Origin: Candidatus Methanomethylophilaceae archaeon
GTDB lineage: Archaea; Thermoplasmatota; Thermoplasmata; Methanomassiliicoccales; Methanomethylophilaceae
Direction of reading: 5' to 3'
Assembly (NCBI GenBank): GCA_017524805.1
Contig: JAFXUX010000025.1
Location: forward strand, 1 to 35,952
Length of the DNA stretch: 35,952 nucleotides
The notes beneath the pieces were generated by a model that worked only from the letters and a program-made list of their open reading frames with translations, ran no database searches and was not told the DNA's origin. The position numbers and the translations under genes are program-made. Below, piece after piece: positions 8,047 through 15,942 of this stretch (its first letter is position 1; each line of letters begins with the position of its first letter).

Positions 8047-9105
8047 ATGATATCTGATATTTTAGCGAATGCGGAGAAGGGATACCCTCTCGGATCCCGC
8101 GACATCTTCGAGCTGATGTCAATAACCAAGGACAACGAATTGAGGGAACTTTTCGACGCCGCGAAAAGGGTCCGCGACAGAACTTTCGGAAAGAAAATTT
8201 ACACCTACGGATTCGTCTATTTCTCGACCTACTGCAAAAACAACTGCGCATTCTGCTACTACAGGACGACCAACAAGATCCAGGAGAGATACAGAAAGTC
8301 CAAGGAAGAGATCGTCGAACTCGCGGGATCCCTCCAAGACGCTGGCATCAATCTGGCCGATCTCACCATGGGCGAGGACCCGGAGATGTACGCCAACGGT
8401 TGCGAGCGTCTGCTGGACATCATCCACGCCGTCCACGAAGACGTCGGGATCAATATCATGGCCTCGCCAGGGGCGCTTCCTGAGCGCATGTTCCCCTTGG
8501 TCAGGGAGGCGGGCGCGGATTGGTACGCATGCTACCAGGAGACGTACAACAGAAAGCTCTTCGAATCCCTCAGGCTCAACCAAAGCTACGAAGACCGCCG
8601 CAACCAGAAGATCTGGGCCAGAAAGGCCGGGCTCCTCACCGAAGACGGGATGATGATCGGGCTCGGAGAGAGCGTCAAAGACCGCGCCAACACGATCCTC
8701 ACCATGAGCACCCTCGGATGCGACCAGGTCAGGGCGATGACTTTCGTCCCGCAGCTGGGCACCCCCATGGAAAACAATGAGCCTTACGGCCCGACGGAAG
8801 AGCTGAAGGCGATAGCCGTCATGAGGCTGATGAACCACGACAAACTCATCCCCTGCAGCCTTGACGTCGAGGGCATCTCAGGCCTCAAGACCAGGATAAA
8901 TGCGGGCGCCAATGTGGTCACATCCATTGTCCCTCCGAGCAAGAATCTGGCGGGAGTGGCGCAGCACGAACTGGACATCGAGAACGGGAACAGATCCGTA
9001 GAACATGTATTCGAGCTTCTCGAAGAGATGGGCCACAGGCATGCCACAAGCACCGAGTACAGAGCCTACCTGGATTCCCGCAGGGCAAGGATGGCTTCGA
9101 GATGA
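8047..9105 (+). CDS. pylB: PylB, lysine-to-3-methylornithine radical SAM mutase
   Basis: PylB rearranges lysine to (3R)-3-methyl-D-ornithine in the first step of pyrrolysine synthesis. The 352-residue protein has the radical SAM cluster motif CKNNCAFC with Cys63, Cys67 and Cys70. It has further typical BATS/radical-SAM barrel blocks such as DLTMGEDPE, MIGLGES and FVPQLGTPM. TGAGGA at 8034-8039 precedes the ATG. The gene follows pylS by 9 bases and overlaps pylC by 4 (ATGA), so the three are translated as a unit. Confidence 0.96.
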   Translation: MISDILANAEKGYPLGSRDIFELMSITKDNELRELFDAAKRVRDRTFGKKIYTYGFVYFSTYCKNNCAFCYYRTTNKIQERYRKSKEEIVELAGSLQDAGINLADLTMGEDPEMYANGCERLLDIIHAVHEDVGINIMASPGALPERMFPLVREAGADWYACYQETYNRKLFESLRLNQSYEDRRNQKIWARKAGLLTEDGMMIGLGESVKDRANTILTMSTLGCDQVRAMTFVPQLGTPMENNEPYGPTEELKAIAVMRLMNHDKLIPCSLDVEGISGLKTRINAGANVVTSIVPPSKNLAGVAQHELDIENGNRSVEHVFELLEEMGHRHATSTEYRAYLDSRRARMASR

Positions 9106-10259
9106 CCCGCATCGCCATAGTCGGCGGCGCCCTCCAGGGGATGGAGGCGGTCCTGCTCTCAAAAGCGGCCGGATTTGAGACGGCAGTCCTCGACAGGAAG
9201 GAGAACGCCCCGGCGATGTCGATCTGCGACGAACCCATCCATTTGGATCCCACGAAAGACCCCGAAGGCGCCAGAAAGGTGTTCGAAGGATGCGATGCGA
9301 TCATCCCTGCATGCGAGGAGATCGAACTCCTCAGATGCCTGGACTCGATGGTAACCGAAGTTCCGCTCCTTTTCGACCTCAAGTCCTATGAGATATCGAG
9401 CTCTAAGAACCGCTCCAACGAGATCATGGCGTCGGTTGGCGTCCCGCTTCCCAAGCCATGGCCGGAATGCGGATTCCCTGCGATCGTGAAGCCGTCGAGC
9501 CAAAGCGGAAGCATCGGGGTTGCCGTAGCCTGGAACGACGAGGACGTCAGGAAAGGGCTCGATTTCATAAAGAGCATCGGAGACGAGCCCGTGATGCAGG
9601 AATTCGTGCACGGAAAAAGCGTCTCCATCGAAGTCATAGGCAACGGCCAATCGGCCAGATCGTACGTCACAACCGAGGTCTGCCTAGACTCCAACTACGA
9701 TTGCAAGATGGTCAGATGCAACCCTAACATACTTTCCCCGGAAGAGGACAGGGAGTTCGCCGGCATCGGCAGGAGAGTGGCCGAAGCCATGGGGCTCAGC
9801 GCGCTCATGGACGTGGAAGCCATAGACACCCCCAAGGGCCTGCGCGTATTGGAGATCGACGCGAGAATCCCGAGCCAGACGCCCGCGGCCATCGAAGCGG
9901 CCACCGGAATCAATCTCCTAGAGGAGCTCTGCGCCACCGCCATAGGGAAACCCACCGGAAAGCAGCCGAAAGAAGGATGCTCGGTGTATCGCCACGTCGT
10001 CTTCAAGGACGGTGTGCTCAGATCCAGCGGAGAGAAAGAATTCGGCCACGTCTGCCGGCCAAGGTTCGCTCCCGGGCTATTCGGATGCGACAACTCCATA
10101 ACCGATTATGAGCCTGGGAAAAAAGAATGGAGAGCCACTCTGATATCCAAGGGCCGGACCGAAGCGGAAGCGGACGGAAAAGCCGCGTCATGCATAGAGA
10201 AAATAATCGACGCGTGCGGATGCTCCGGATTCCTGGACGGGACCCCGGAGGTGATCTGA
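9102..10259 (+). CDS. pylC: PylC, 3-methylornithine-lysine ligase (ATP-grasp)
   Basis: PylC uses ATP to join 3-methylornithine to the side-chain amine of a second lysine. The 385-residue protein has an N-terminal Rossmann-like segment (IAIVGGALQGMEAVLLSKAAG) followed by an ATP-grasp domain with PAIVKPSSQSGSIGV, EFVHGKSVSIEV and the metal-binding block VLEIDARIPSQTP. The start overlaps the pylB stop, and its own stop shares a base with the pylD start. The operon order and overlap leave little doubt about the role. Confidence 0.95.
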   Translation: MTRIAIVGGALQGMEAVLLSKAAGFETAVLDRKENAPAMSICDEPIHLDPTKDPEGARKVFEGCDAIIPACEEIELLRCLDSMVTEVPLLFDLKSYEISSSKNRSNEIMASVGVPLPKPWPECGFPAIVKPSSQSGSIGVAVAWNDEDVRKGLDFIKSIGDEPVMQEFVHGKSVSIEVIGNGQSARSYVTTEVCLDSNYDCKMVRCNPNILSPEEDREFAGIGRRVAEAMGLSALMDVEAIDTPKGLRVLEIDARIPSQTPAAIEAATGINLLEELCATAIGKPTGKQPKEGCSVYRHVVFKDGVLRSSGEKEFGHVCRPRFAPGLFGCDNSITDYEPGKKEWRATLISKGRTEAEADGKAASCIEKIIDACGCSGFLDGTPEVI

Positions 10260-11077
10260 TGACCAGGCTCACCCCCGACATGATCGCCGGCGTTCCGGAC
10301 GACAAGATCGATTTGGATTCCAAGCTCATCAGGATGTGCGGCACTACCGTGAAAGAGATGGCCATCCAGGCTGCCGGCCTCGAAGGAGACGTGGATCTCT
10401 CCGGATTCGATGTCGCAGTGGTTCCCATAACATCCGGGCTCGGTGTCATAGGAGGCTTCGCCAAATCCGTCGATGCCATAGTCAGAAGGCTCGGGATGGC
10501 GTCTCATGTGACCGATGGGACCGACGTCCAAGGTTTCTCGGAGGCCATAAGAGATGGCGCCGACCTCATAATGATGGCCGACGACACGATGTTCATCGCA
10601 TACAATGTCCGCGAAGGGAAGCAGACCAAAAATTCCTGGGGCACCGCGATGGGATATTCGGTATGCCTGAAGAACGCTGCCGGAGGAGATCTGAATGGGA
10701 AGGATGTCCTCGTGATCGGCGCAGGATTCGTCGGAACCGAAGCGGTGCAGATCCTGAAAGCCATGGGCGCCAACGTTTCAGTCACCGACATCCTGTTCGA
10801 GAAGGCTGAGAGGCTTGAATCCCTGTATGGCGTCACCGCCCTCAGGGACGTGGAATCCGCGATTTCGTCCCACAAATACATACTGAACGCCGCTCCGGCA
10901 TCCTTCCCGGGAAAAATCATGGCCGAAGGCTCCGTGATTTCCACGCCCGGAGTCCCGCACAATTTCGATGCCGAAGGAATGCGGAAAGCCAAAGCGATAA
11001 TCCATGACCCTCTCGAAATTGGGACTGCGGTCATGGCTGTCAACAGCGCCGCGTTCACCCTGAAGAAAAACCTCTGA
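10259..11077 (+). CDS. pylD: PylD, pyrrolysine-forming dehydrogenase
   Basis: PylD oxidises the PylC product with NAD+, and the aldehyde then closes to the pyrroline ring of pyrrolysine. The 272-residue protein has an N-terminal catalytic domain and an NAD-binding Rossmann domain with VLVIGAGFVGTEAVQIL. The ATG at 10259 overlaps the pylC stop (TGATG) and has GGAGGTGAT about 5 nt upstream, one of the strongest ribosome binding sites in the window. An open frame extends further back to 10127 but runs inside pylC without homology. This is the last gene of pylTSBCD. Confidence 0.95.
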   Translation: MTRLTPDMIAGVPDDKIDLDSKLIRMCGTTVKEMAIQAAGLEGDVDLSGFDVAVVPITSGLGVIGGFAKSVDAIVRRLGMASHVTDGTDVQGFSEAIRDGADLIMMADDTMFIAYNVREGKQTKNSWGTAMGYSVCLKNAAGGDLNGKDVLVIGAGFVGTEAVQILKAMGANVSVTDILFEKAERLESLYGVTALRDVESAISSHKYILNAAPASFPGKIMAEGSVISTPGVPHNFDAEGMRKAKAIIHDPLEIGTAVMAVNSAAFTLKKNL

Positions 11078-11079
11078 AA

Positions 11080-11110
11080 GCCGGGTTCCCGCCCGGCATC
11101 CCTTTTTTTT
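11080..11110 (+). terminator. Terminator of the pyl operon
   Basis: GCCGGG (11080-11085) pairs with CCCGGC (11092-11097), followed by eight T residues at 11103-11110. Confidence 0.8.
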
Positions 11111-11194
11111 CTGTCTCGCAGCACGTTCAATTGTTAAGACATAAGGGCCCCAAACATCAGAGAATGATAAATACGGATTTATGAATCGTCAGCC

Positions 11195-11536
11195 ATGATC
11201 AGCGCATCGCTGCTTTGGGTCATAGCCGGAGGGATTCTTGAGCCAGTATGGGTCGTCATGATGAAGAAGTACGACACCGCCAAGAATTACAGGTGGTTCT
11301 GGCTGGCCCTCACGGGGCTGTTCATGTATCTGAGTCCGATGTGCGTCGGAATGGCCATGAAAGACATGGACTTGGGGATAGCGTATTCGATGTGGACCGG
11401 CATGGGAGCGGTATTCACGATGATAGTCGGATATTTCCTCTACCATGAAAAGGTGGATCGCATTAAGATCGGGCTGGTATTCCTGATTCTCGTGGGCGTC
11501 GTCGGGCTCCATATATCATCCGGGGTGGCCGCATGA
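11195..11536 (+). CDS. SMR-family small membrane transporter, subunit A
   Basis: The 113-residue protein has four hydrophobic helices and the SMR signature GGILEPVW, with Glu16 in helix 1 as the proton/substrate site. MDLGIAYSMWTGMG follows in helix 3. SMR proteins work as dimers in the membrane and export small cations in exchange for protons. This gene overlaps the next SMR gene by 4 bases (ATGA), so the pair probably forms a heterodimer as in EbrAB or YkkCD. The location just after the pyrrolysine operon suggests a substrate such as a methylated amine or guanidinium-like cation, but the sequence does not prove it. Confidence 0.85.
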   Translation: MISASLLWVIAGGILEPVWVVMMKKYDTAKNYRWFWLALTGLFMYLSPMCVGMAMKDMDLGIAYSMWTGMGAVFTMIVGYFLYHEKVDRIKIGLVFLILVGVVGLHISSGVAA

Positions 11537-11871
11537 GCAAAGCATGGTTTTGGGTCCTCATCGGAGGCGTCTTCGAAACCTTGTGGGCGACCACGATGGA
11601 TCTGTCTGACGGATTCTCGGATTTGTTTTGGACGGTCGTGACCATTCTCATACTTCCGATAAGCGTCGTTTTCCTGAACAAAGGCATGAGCATGGGCTTG
11701 CCCACCGGCCCTTCCTACTCAGTATGGGTGGGAATAGGCGCTATAGGCTCAGTCATCGTAGGAATGATTCTTTTCGGCGAATTCCCAAGCATATCAGGAT
11801 ATTTCTTCTTGCTCCTGATCATCGCCGGAGTGATAGGGCTGAATATGGTGACCAAAAGCGCCGAGGATTGA
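11533..11871 (+). CDS. SMR-family small membrane transporter, subunit B
   Basis: This second 112-residue four-helix SMR protein has GGVFETLW (Glu15), GLPTGPSYSVWVGIGAIGS and a hydrophobic C-terminal helix. The key acidic residue is kept in both members of this pair, unlike the pair at 22156-22874. Translation is coupled to subunit A by a 4-base overlap. The helix-1 motif with DLSDGF resembles the Gdx/SugE and YkkC/D branch more than EmrE, but the substrate is not decided by this. Confidence 0.85.
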   Translation: MSKAWFWVLIGGVFETLWATTMDLSDGFSDLFWTVVTILILPISVVFLNKGMSMGLPTGPSYSVWVGIGAIGSVIVGMILFGEFPSISGYFFLLLIIAGVIGLNMVTKSAED

Positions 11872-11901
11872 AAAAAAAACTGCCCCGAAATCAATCGGGG
11901 C
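11871..11901 (-). terminator. Terminator of the minus-strand flavoprotein gene
   Basis: GCCCCGA (11882-11888) pairs with TCGGGGC (11895-11901). Read on the minus strand, the hairpin is followed by nine T residues (the A run at 11871-11879). It may also end the plus-strand SMR transcript, but there the following bases are A-rich. Confidence 0.75.
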
Positions 11902-11921
11902 AAAAATCATCCCCTAATGGA

Positions 11922-12521
11922 TCACTGCTTTGCGCCGTGGTAATGGGGATCATATTCGCGATAATTCGTCCTGAACGTTTTCCCCAATTCCTTAGCCTGC
12001 TCGATGACATCATCGCAGGAGGACGCGACTCTGGAACCGCCCTGATCCGAAAAGACTATGGTCCCGACGATTTCCGCGCCAAGCATCCTGAATGTGTTCG
12101 CGATGTGATCGCAGACCTTCTGGCCCGATTCCTTGGGACCGCCGCATGTGACGACTATGACGGTCTTCTTCCCCGGCGGCAACTTCACGGAACCATCGGG
12201 GGCCATGAAGGAAAACAGCCTGTCCTCGAACATTTTGTACTGAGAACAAGGGCCGTCGAAATAAACCGGCGCAGAAATGACCAATGCATCCGCATCTTTT
12301 ATGTCTTCTAAGACATCGGTCAGCTCATCTTCGATCACGCAATGGTTCTTGGATTTGCATGCCATGCAAGCGTTGCATCCATGAATGAGCATAGTGTGAA
12401 GGCTATGAAGAACAATCATATTGGTGGACAGCCCCATCGCTCCATCTATGACGCTGTTGACGATGGCCATCGAATTGCCTTTGGCTCTGGGGCTAGATAC
12501 TATCGCCACTACTTTGCCCAT
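11922..12521 (-). CDS. Flavodoxin-fold iron-sulfur flavoprotein, second copy
   Basis: The 199-residue protein starts MGKVVAIVSSPRAKGNSM, an FMN-binding loop, followed by CNACMACKSKNHC, a CxxCxxC plus Cys cluster like the one in the gene at 6301. Further on are ISAPVYFDGPCSQYKMFEDR and VVTCGGPKE, typical of NADPH-dependent FMN reductase / iron-sulfur flavoproteins. A TATA-like CTTTAAATATG on the minus strand (about 12541-12551) lies some 25 nt before the ATG, so the message is probably leaderless. It sits next to a MarR-type gene read in the same direction but has its own promoter. The electron acceptor is unknown. Confidence 0.83.
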   Translation of the reverse strand: MGKVVAIVSSPRAKGNSMAIVNSVIDGAMGLSTNMIVLHSLHTMLIHGCNACMACKSKNHCVIEDELTDVLEDIKDADALVISAPVYFDGPCSQYKMFEDRLFSFMAPDGSVKLPPGKKTVIVVTCGGPKESGQKVCDHIANTFRMLGAEIVGTIVFSDQGGSRVASSCDDVIEQAKELGKTFRTNYREYDPHYHGAKQ

Positions 12522-12604
12522 GGTTCAGACATGAACTCTGTCATATTTAAAGAATTCAAGATTGGATGGCGGCACGGCCCATTAAGCCACAGGTTCATCC
12601 CGAA

Positions 12605-13168
12605 TCATTTTTTGATTTTTCTGTTGTCCAAACGCTTCGGTTCCGTGGTGTAATCGTCATCGAGCGGAACGATGCTCAGATGAGTGTAGAACGGATCCTC
12701 ATATTTGGAACCCATATAGCTGTTGATATCCAGCTCCATGTTGTTTAGGATGCGGATAAGGGTATTGCGCAGATGAAGAACATCTTCGCGCGGAATATTC
12801 TCAAAATATCTGTTGTTCAGGTCTGTAACGCCATTCATGACGCGATCGGCAAGCATTCTCCCTTCATCCGTGAGATAAATAGAATACTTCTTGCTGCTCT
12901 CCGTTTTGCGGTCGTCGTATATCAGATTCTTCTCTCTCAGAACTTTGATGACTCTGTTGGTGTTGGCAGTATCAAGATCCAAGAAACGCGAGAGGCTGAC
13001 GAGAGTCTGACCATCCTGCAGCCTGAGGGCGATGAGATAAATCGCATGCGCACTTGTCAGTCCGTGATCTTTGACGAACTCAGTCATATTCTTGCGCATC
13101 TGGACGCTCATTCTATCGAAGAATGCTGGAAGAAAAGAATTCCAGTAGATGTCCTCTCCGCCACTCAT
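12605..13168 (-). CDS. MarR-type winged-helix regulator (copy 1)
   Basis: The 187-residue protein has a helical dimerisation start, then a winged-helix block with LSRFLDLDTANTNRVIKVLREKN and the wing DDRKTESSKKYSIYLTDEG, the usual MarR recognition helix and beta wing. It is clearly paralogous to the regulator at 30736 (shared patterns WN.FLPA..DR.S..MRKN.T and RFLD.D.ANT.RV.KVL). Its start is 12 nt from an ATTGA-N4-TCAAT-like palindrome that covers the predicted transcript start, so it probably controls itself. It is divergent from the mtb/mtt operon and may regulate methylamine genes. The ligand is unknown. Confidence 0.87.
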   Translation of the reverse strand: MSGGEDIYWNSFLPAFFDRMSVQMRKNMTEFVKDHGLTSAHAIYLIALRLQDGQTLVSLSRFLDLDTANTNRVIKVLREKNLIYDDRKTESSKKYSIYLTDEGRMLADRVMNGVTDLNNRYFENIPREDVLHLRNTLIRILNNMELDINSYMGSKYEDPFYTHLSIVPLDDDYTTEPKRLDNRKIKK

Positions 13169-13178
13169 AATAGATGTA

Positions 13179-13217
13179 ATGACTAATCAATATTAATGCG
13201 ATTCGATAACTATATAG
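13179..13217 (-). promoter_or_regulatory. Promoter and palindromic operator of MarR copy 1
   Basis: On the minus strand ACTATATAG (near 13209-13217) is a TATA-like box predicting a start near 13188. The near-palindrome AATGACTAATCAAT (13179-13192) covers that start. The same ATTGA-N4-TCAAY pattern occurs before the DMT transporter and APC permease genes. Confidence 0.5.
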
Positions 13218-13242
13218 TAACAATTGAAAACTGAACAAGCGC

Positions 13243-13360
13243 ACCTTTATATCCCATGTAAGGAGTGCGCCACCCAGCATCTAATTTTCCTCGGAGTATT
13301 ATGATGGATGAATCGATATATCCAGCCAACATGGCTGTTTTTAGTTAGCCTAAACAATAA
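13243..13360 (+). ncRNA. Candidate short transcript with leader peptide and competing hairpins
   Basis: CTTTATATC at about 13245-13253 is TATA-like and predicts a start near 13275. Downstream, CGGAG precedes an ATG at 13301 that begins a 15-codon frame ending in TAG (13346-13348); a TAA follows four codons later. The hairpin CAGCC-AACAT-GGCTG (13323-13337) is followed by five T residues. GGCT (13333-13336) can instead pair with AGCC (13347-13350), which overlaps the TAG. The two folds exclude each other, as in an attenuator. Whether it is transcribed is unknown; chance is possible in this sequence. Confidence 0.25.
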
Positions 13361-13621
13361 AAAACAGAATAAAACCTCTTTGAAACAAGGATAATGCCCC
13401 ATTTGAATGATTTTTTATGATTGAAATAGTGTTGAAATAATATATTTGTTTTAATAATAAAAATCGTATTAATTCTAAAATTAATGATAAATTTATTTTA
13501 ATTAATACTAAATAATAAACAATTACAATTTTGCGATGAGCATTGTATTTAAACTGGTCTCTACTTGGATATATTGGTTATAATATTACAGATTAATTAT
13601 ATGGCGGATAAAGACATAGCG
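13361..13621. other. AT-rich intergenic region upstream of mtbC
   Basis: This stretch is dominated by AT runs with no open frame, tRNA or repeat array that I can support. It resembles the AT-rich block upstream of mtmC. Confidence 0.5.
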
Positions 13622-13625
13622 TGAT

Positions 13626-13720
13626 TATTATATATCGAATCGTTGTTCCATTAATTGACGACTCAGCATTGTGAAAACAAAGCAGGTCGCTGGTACGCAT
13701 CGCGTATCTGAAGGAGGAAT
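13626..13720 (+). promoter_or_regulatory. Promoter and structured leader of mtbC
   Basis: ATTATTATATATC at about 13625-13636 is TATA-like and predicts a leader of about 67 nt, nearly the same length as for mtmC. The leader can form TTGT-GAAA-ACAA (13669-13680, GNRA-type loop) and TACGC-ATC-GCGTA (13694-13706) just before the ribosome binding site AAGGAGG at 13711-13717. The arrangement copies that of mtmC. Confidence 0.45.
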
Positions 13721-13723
13721 AAA

Positions 13724-14368
13724 ATGGCATTCGAAAATGAGACTCAGAAACTGCACGATGCACTTGTTTCGTGCAAAGTGCCCGACATTGCTAAAGCTGT
13801 TGATGAGGCCCACGCCGCAGGCATGCCCGCGACAGAGATCATCAACACCCTCGGAGGAACCATGTCCGAGGTTGGAGTTCTCTTCGAAAGAGGAAAGCTC
13901 TTCCTCCCGCACGTTCTGTCCGCCGCCGCAGGAATGAAGAAGGCAATGGAGACTCTCAACGACGAACTCTCTGCAGGCTCTGGCGGAAGCGACATCAAAG
14001 CGTCTGCTGTCATGGGAACTGTTGAAGGGGATGTTCACGACATCGGCAAATCGATCTGCTCCACTATGCTTCAGTGCGCCGGATTCGATGTGCACGATCT
14101 TGGAAGAGACGTTCCCCTCGGGAAATTCGTTGAGGAATGCAAAGCAGGATGCACATTCTGCGGAATGTCTGCTCTCATGACCACCACCATGGTCCAGATG
14201 AAGACCGTCATCGACAACCTCACCAACGAGGGAATCCGTGACAAAGTCACCGTCATGGTCGGAGGAGCCCCCATCACACAGGGATTCTGCGACAAAATCG
14301 GAGCGGACATCTACGGAGAATCTGCATCTGAGACTACGAGGAAAGCTCAAGAAGTCCTCGGAGCCTGA
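13724..14368 (+). CDS. mtbC: Dimethylamine corrinoid protein MtbC
   Basis: The 214-residue corrinoid protein accepts the methyl group from MtbB. It has the N-terminal helical cap and the B12 motif GDVHDIG with His105 as axial ligand, then GMSALMTTT and GGAPIT. The ATG has AAGGAGG 7 nt upstream. It is called MtbC because mtbB follows after 30 bases in the same direction. It is a paralog of MtmC (3576) and MttC (17464), and the three differ mainly in the helical cap and surface residues that would choose the partner methyltransferase. Confidence 0.92.
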   Translation: MAFENETQKLHDALVSCKVPDIAKAVDEAHAAGMPATEIINTLGGTMSEVGVLFERGKLFLPHVLSAAAGMKKAMETLNDELSAGSGGSDIKASAVMGTVEGDVHDIGKSICSTMLQCAGFDVHDLGRDVPLGKFVEECKAGCTFCGMSALMTTTMVQMKTVIDNLTNEGIRDKVTVMVGGAPITQGFCDKIGADIYGESASETTRKAQEVLGA

Positions 14369-14398
14369 AATCTTTTCCCGAAAAAAGAAGGAAACGAT

Positions 14399-15802
14399 AT
14401 GACTGAGTACTACACAAGAATGGGAGACGGCCGCAGGGTCACCATGACCAAAGAGCAAATCATGACTGACATCCAAGCCGGGTCCGCTGACGCAGCCGAT
14501 ATGGCAAGTATCCCTGCGCTGGATGCCAACGACATGGAGCACATGTGCGAGATCATCATGGATCAGTGCAGGGTCGTTGGAGTAGAACCTGGACACGAAG
14601 TCGTCATGACCTACGATATCGGTCAGCTTGACTTCACTGGAGACAATGGGAACTCCGGAAACGGCGTCGACATGGGAAGGCTGGAAGCTGCTCTCCTGCA
14701 CGAGAGGGCACTCGGAGCAGATACCTTCGAACTGGCCCACTCCGACTACTCAATCAAACCTGTAAAACCTGTGATTTCCATGGAAATGCAGACCATGGAA
14801 GAGATCCAGCAGGAAATCATCGCCCCCTACTTCTACGGTGCGATGCCCAACATGGGACTTTACTACGCTCCCGATGGACCTTACGGAAACCCCGCCGACC
14901 TCATGAGGGAATTCAAGATCGAAGAGTCCATGGCTTCCTCCGAAGCCGCTGCGGAGCACCTCGCCAGAGACATCGAATTCGTCACCACCAGGCTTCAGGC
15001 CGCTGGTTCCGATGGATTCAACTTCGACACCACCGGTTCCGCCGGTGACGCAGACTTCTGCGGAACTCTGAACGGAGTCAAGATCCTCAGGGAGAAATGC
15101 CCCGAGGCCTACATCAACGTCGGTGCCGCTGGAGAGTCTGTCATGGGAATCCACGGAATGATGGAGTTCGATGGCCAGATTGCCGCAGGAATGTACCCCC
15201 ACCAGCAGGCAAAACTGATCGCCAAAGCCGGAGCCAACGTCTTCGGAGCTGTGTGCAACACCAACACCTCCAGATCCCTCGCTTGGAACCTCGGAAGGGC
15301 CGTCACCTTCATCAAGAAAGCCGTCGAAGACTCCCCCATACCCGTCCACGTGGACATGGGAATGGGTGTCGGAGGAATCCCCATGTTTGAGACCCCTCCG
15401 CTCGATGCCGTTGCCAGATGCAACAAAGCAATGGTCGAGATCGCCAAAGTCGATGGAGTTTAGGTCGGAGTCGGAGACCCCATGGGTATGGATATCCCCC
15501 ACCTCGTCGCTTCCGGAATGGGAGGGATCAGGTCCGCCGGTGACCTCGTCGCCAGGATGATGTACACCAAGAGCATGAAACTCGATGATTGCAAAGAGTA
15601 TGTCGCCAAGAAGCTCGGCGTCACTCCGATGGATCTCGGAGACGAATGCATCATGAGAGACCTCCGCGAAGAGCTCAAGCTCGGAAGCGTCACTGGAATA
15701 CCCGGAGCCCCCCGTGGAATCGCCGCTAAGATGAACATCGAGAGCCTTCTCGACATCAAGATCAACAGCTGCGAGAAATTCCGCGAAAAGCTCAAAAGAT
15801 GA
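14399..15802 (+). CDS. mtbB: Dimethylamine methyltransferase MtbB with in-frame amber (pyrrolysine)
   Basis: MtbB demethylates dimethylamine and methylates MtbC. The frame holds one TAG at 15461-15463, codon 355, in the conserved setting [18 protein letters not shown]. Readthrough gives 467 residues to a TGA stop, the expected family size. Conserved blocks include [43 protein letters not shown], and after the [12 protein letters not shown]-like [29 protein letters not shown] precedes the ATG. Under the standard code this appears as two fragments (14399-15463 and about 15482-15802). Confidence 0.95.
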
Positions 15803-15811
15803 ACTCCGAAC

Positions 15812-15829
15812 GAGGGGATTCGTCCCCTC
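15812..15829 (+). promoter_or_regulatory. UUCG-loop hairpin between mtbB and mttB
   Basis: GAGGGGA-TTCG-TCCCCTC is a perfect 7-bp stem with a TTCG tetraloop, 10 nt after the mtbB stop. No T run follows, so it is more likely an RNA stability or processing element than a full terminator. Confidence 0.5.
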
Positions 15830-15863
15830 AATCGGATGCATTGGACAATAACAAACAAAAGTA

Positions 15864-15877
15864 TTTGTTTAAACAAA
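15864..15877. promoter_or_regulatory. 14-bp perfect palindrome upstream of mttB
   Basis: TTTGTTTAAACAAA lies 65 nt before the mttB start in an AT-rich gap and is flanked by further CAAAC repeats. It could be an operator, or part of a TATA region for an internal mttBC promoter. Confidence 0.4.
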
Positions 15878-15942
15878 CAGATTACTCATCCAAACCGATT
15901 ATGGCCCTCAATCTATTTGGGCCAAGACTAGGAGGAACAAAA

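Noticed and set aside
10127-10258. PylD N-terminal extension
   Set aside because: It lies inside pylC in another frame, and the strong GGAGGTGAT site points to ATG 10259.
15799-15942. N-terminal extension of MttB by 48 residues overlapping the mtbB stop
   Set aside because: The extension has no family match, while ATG 15943 has a good GGAGGA site and matches the known MttB start.
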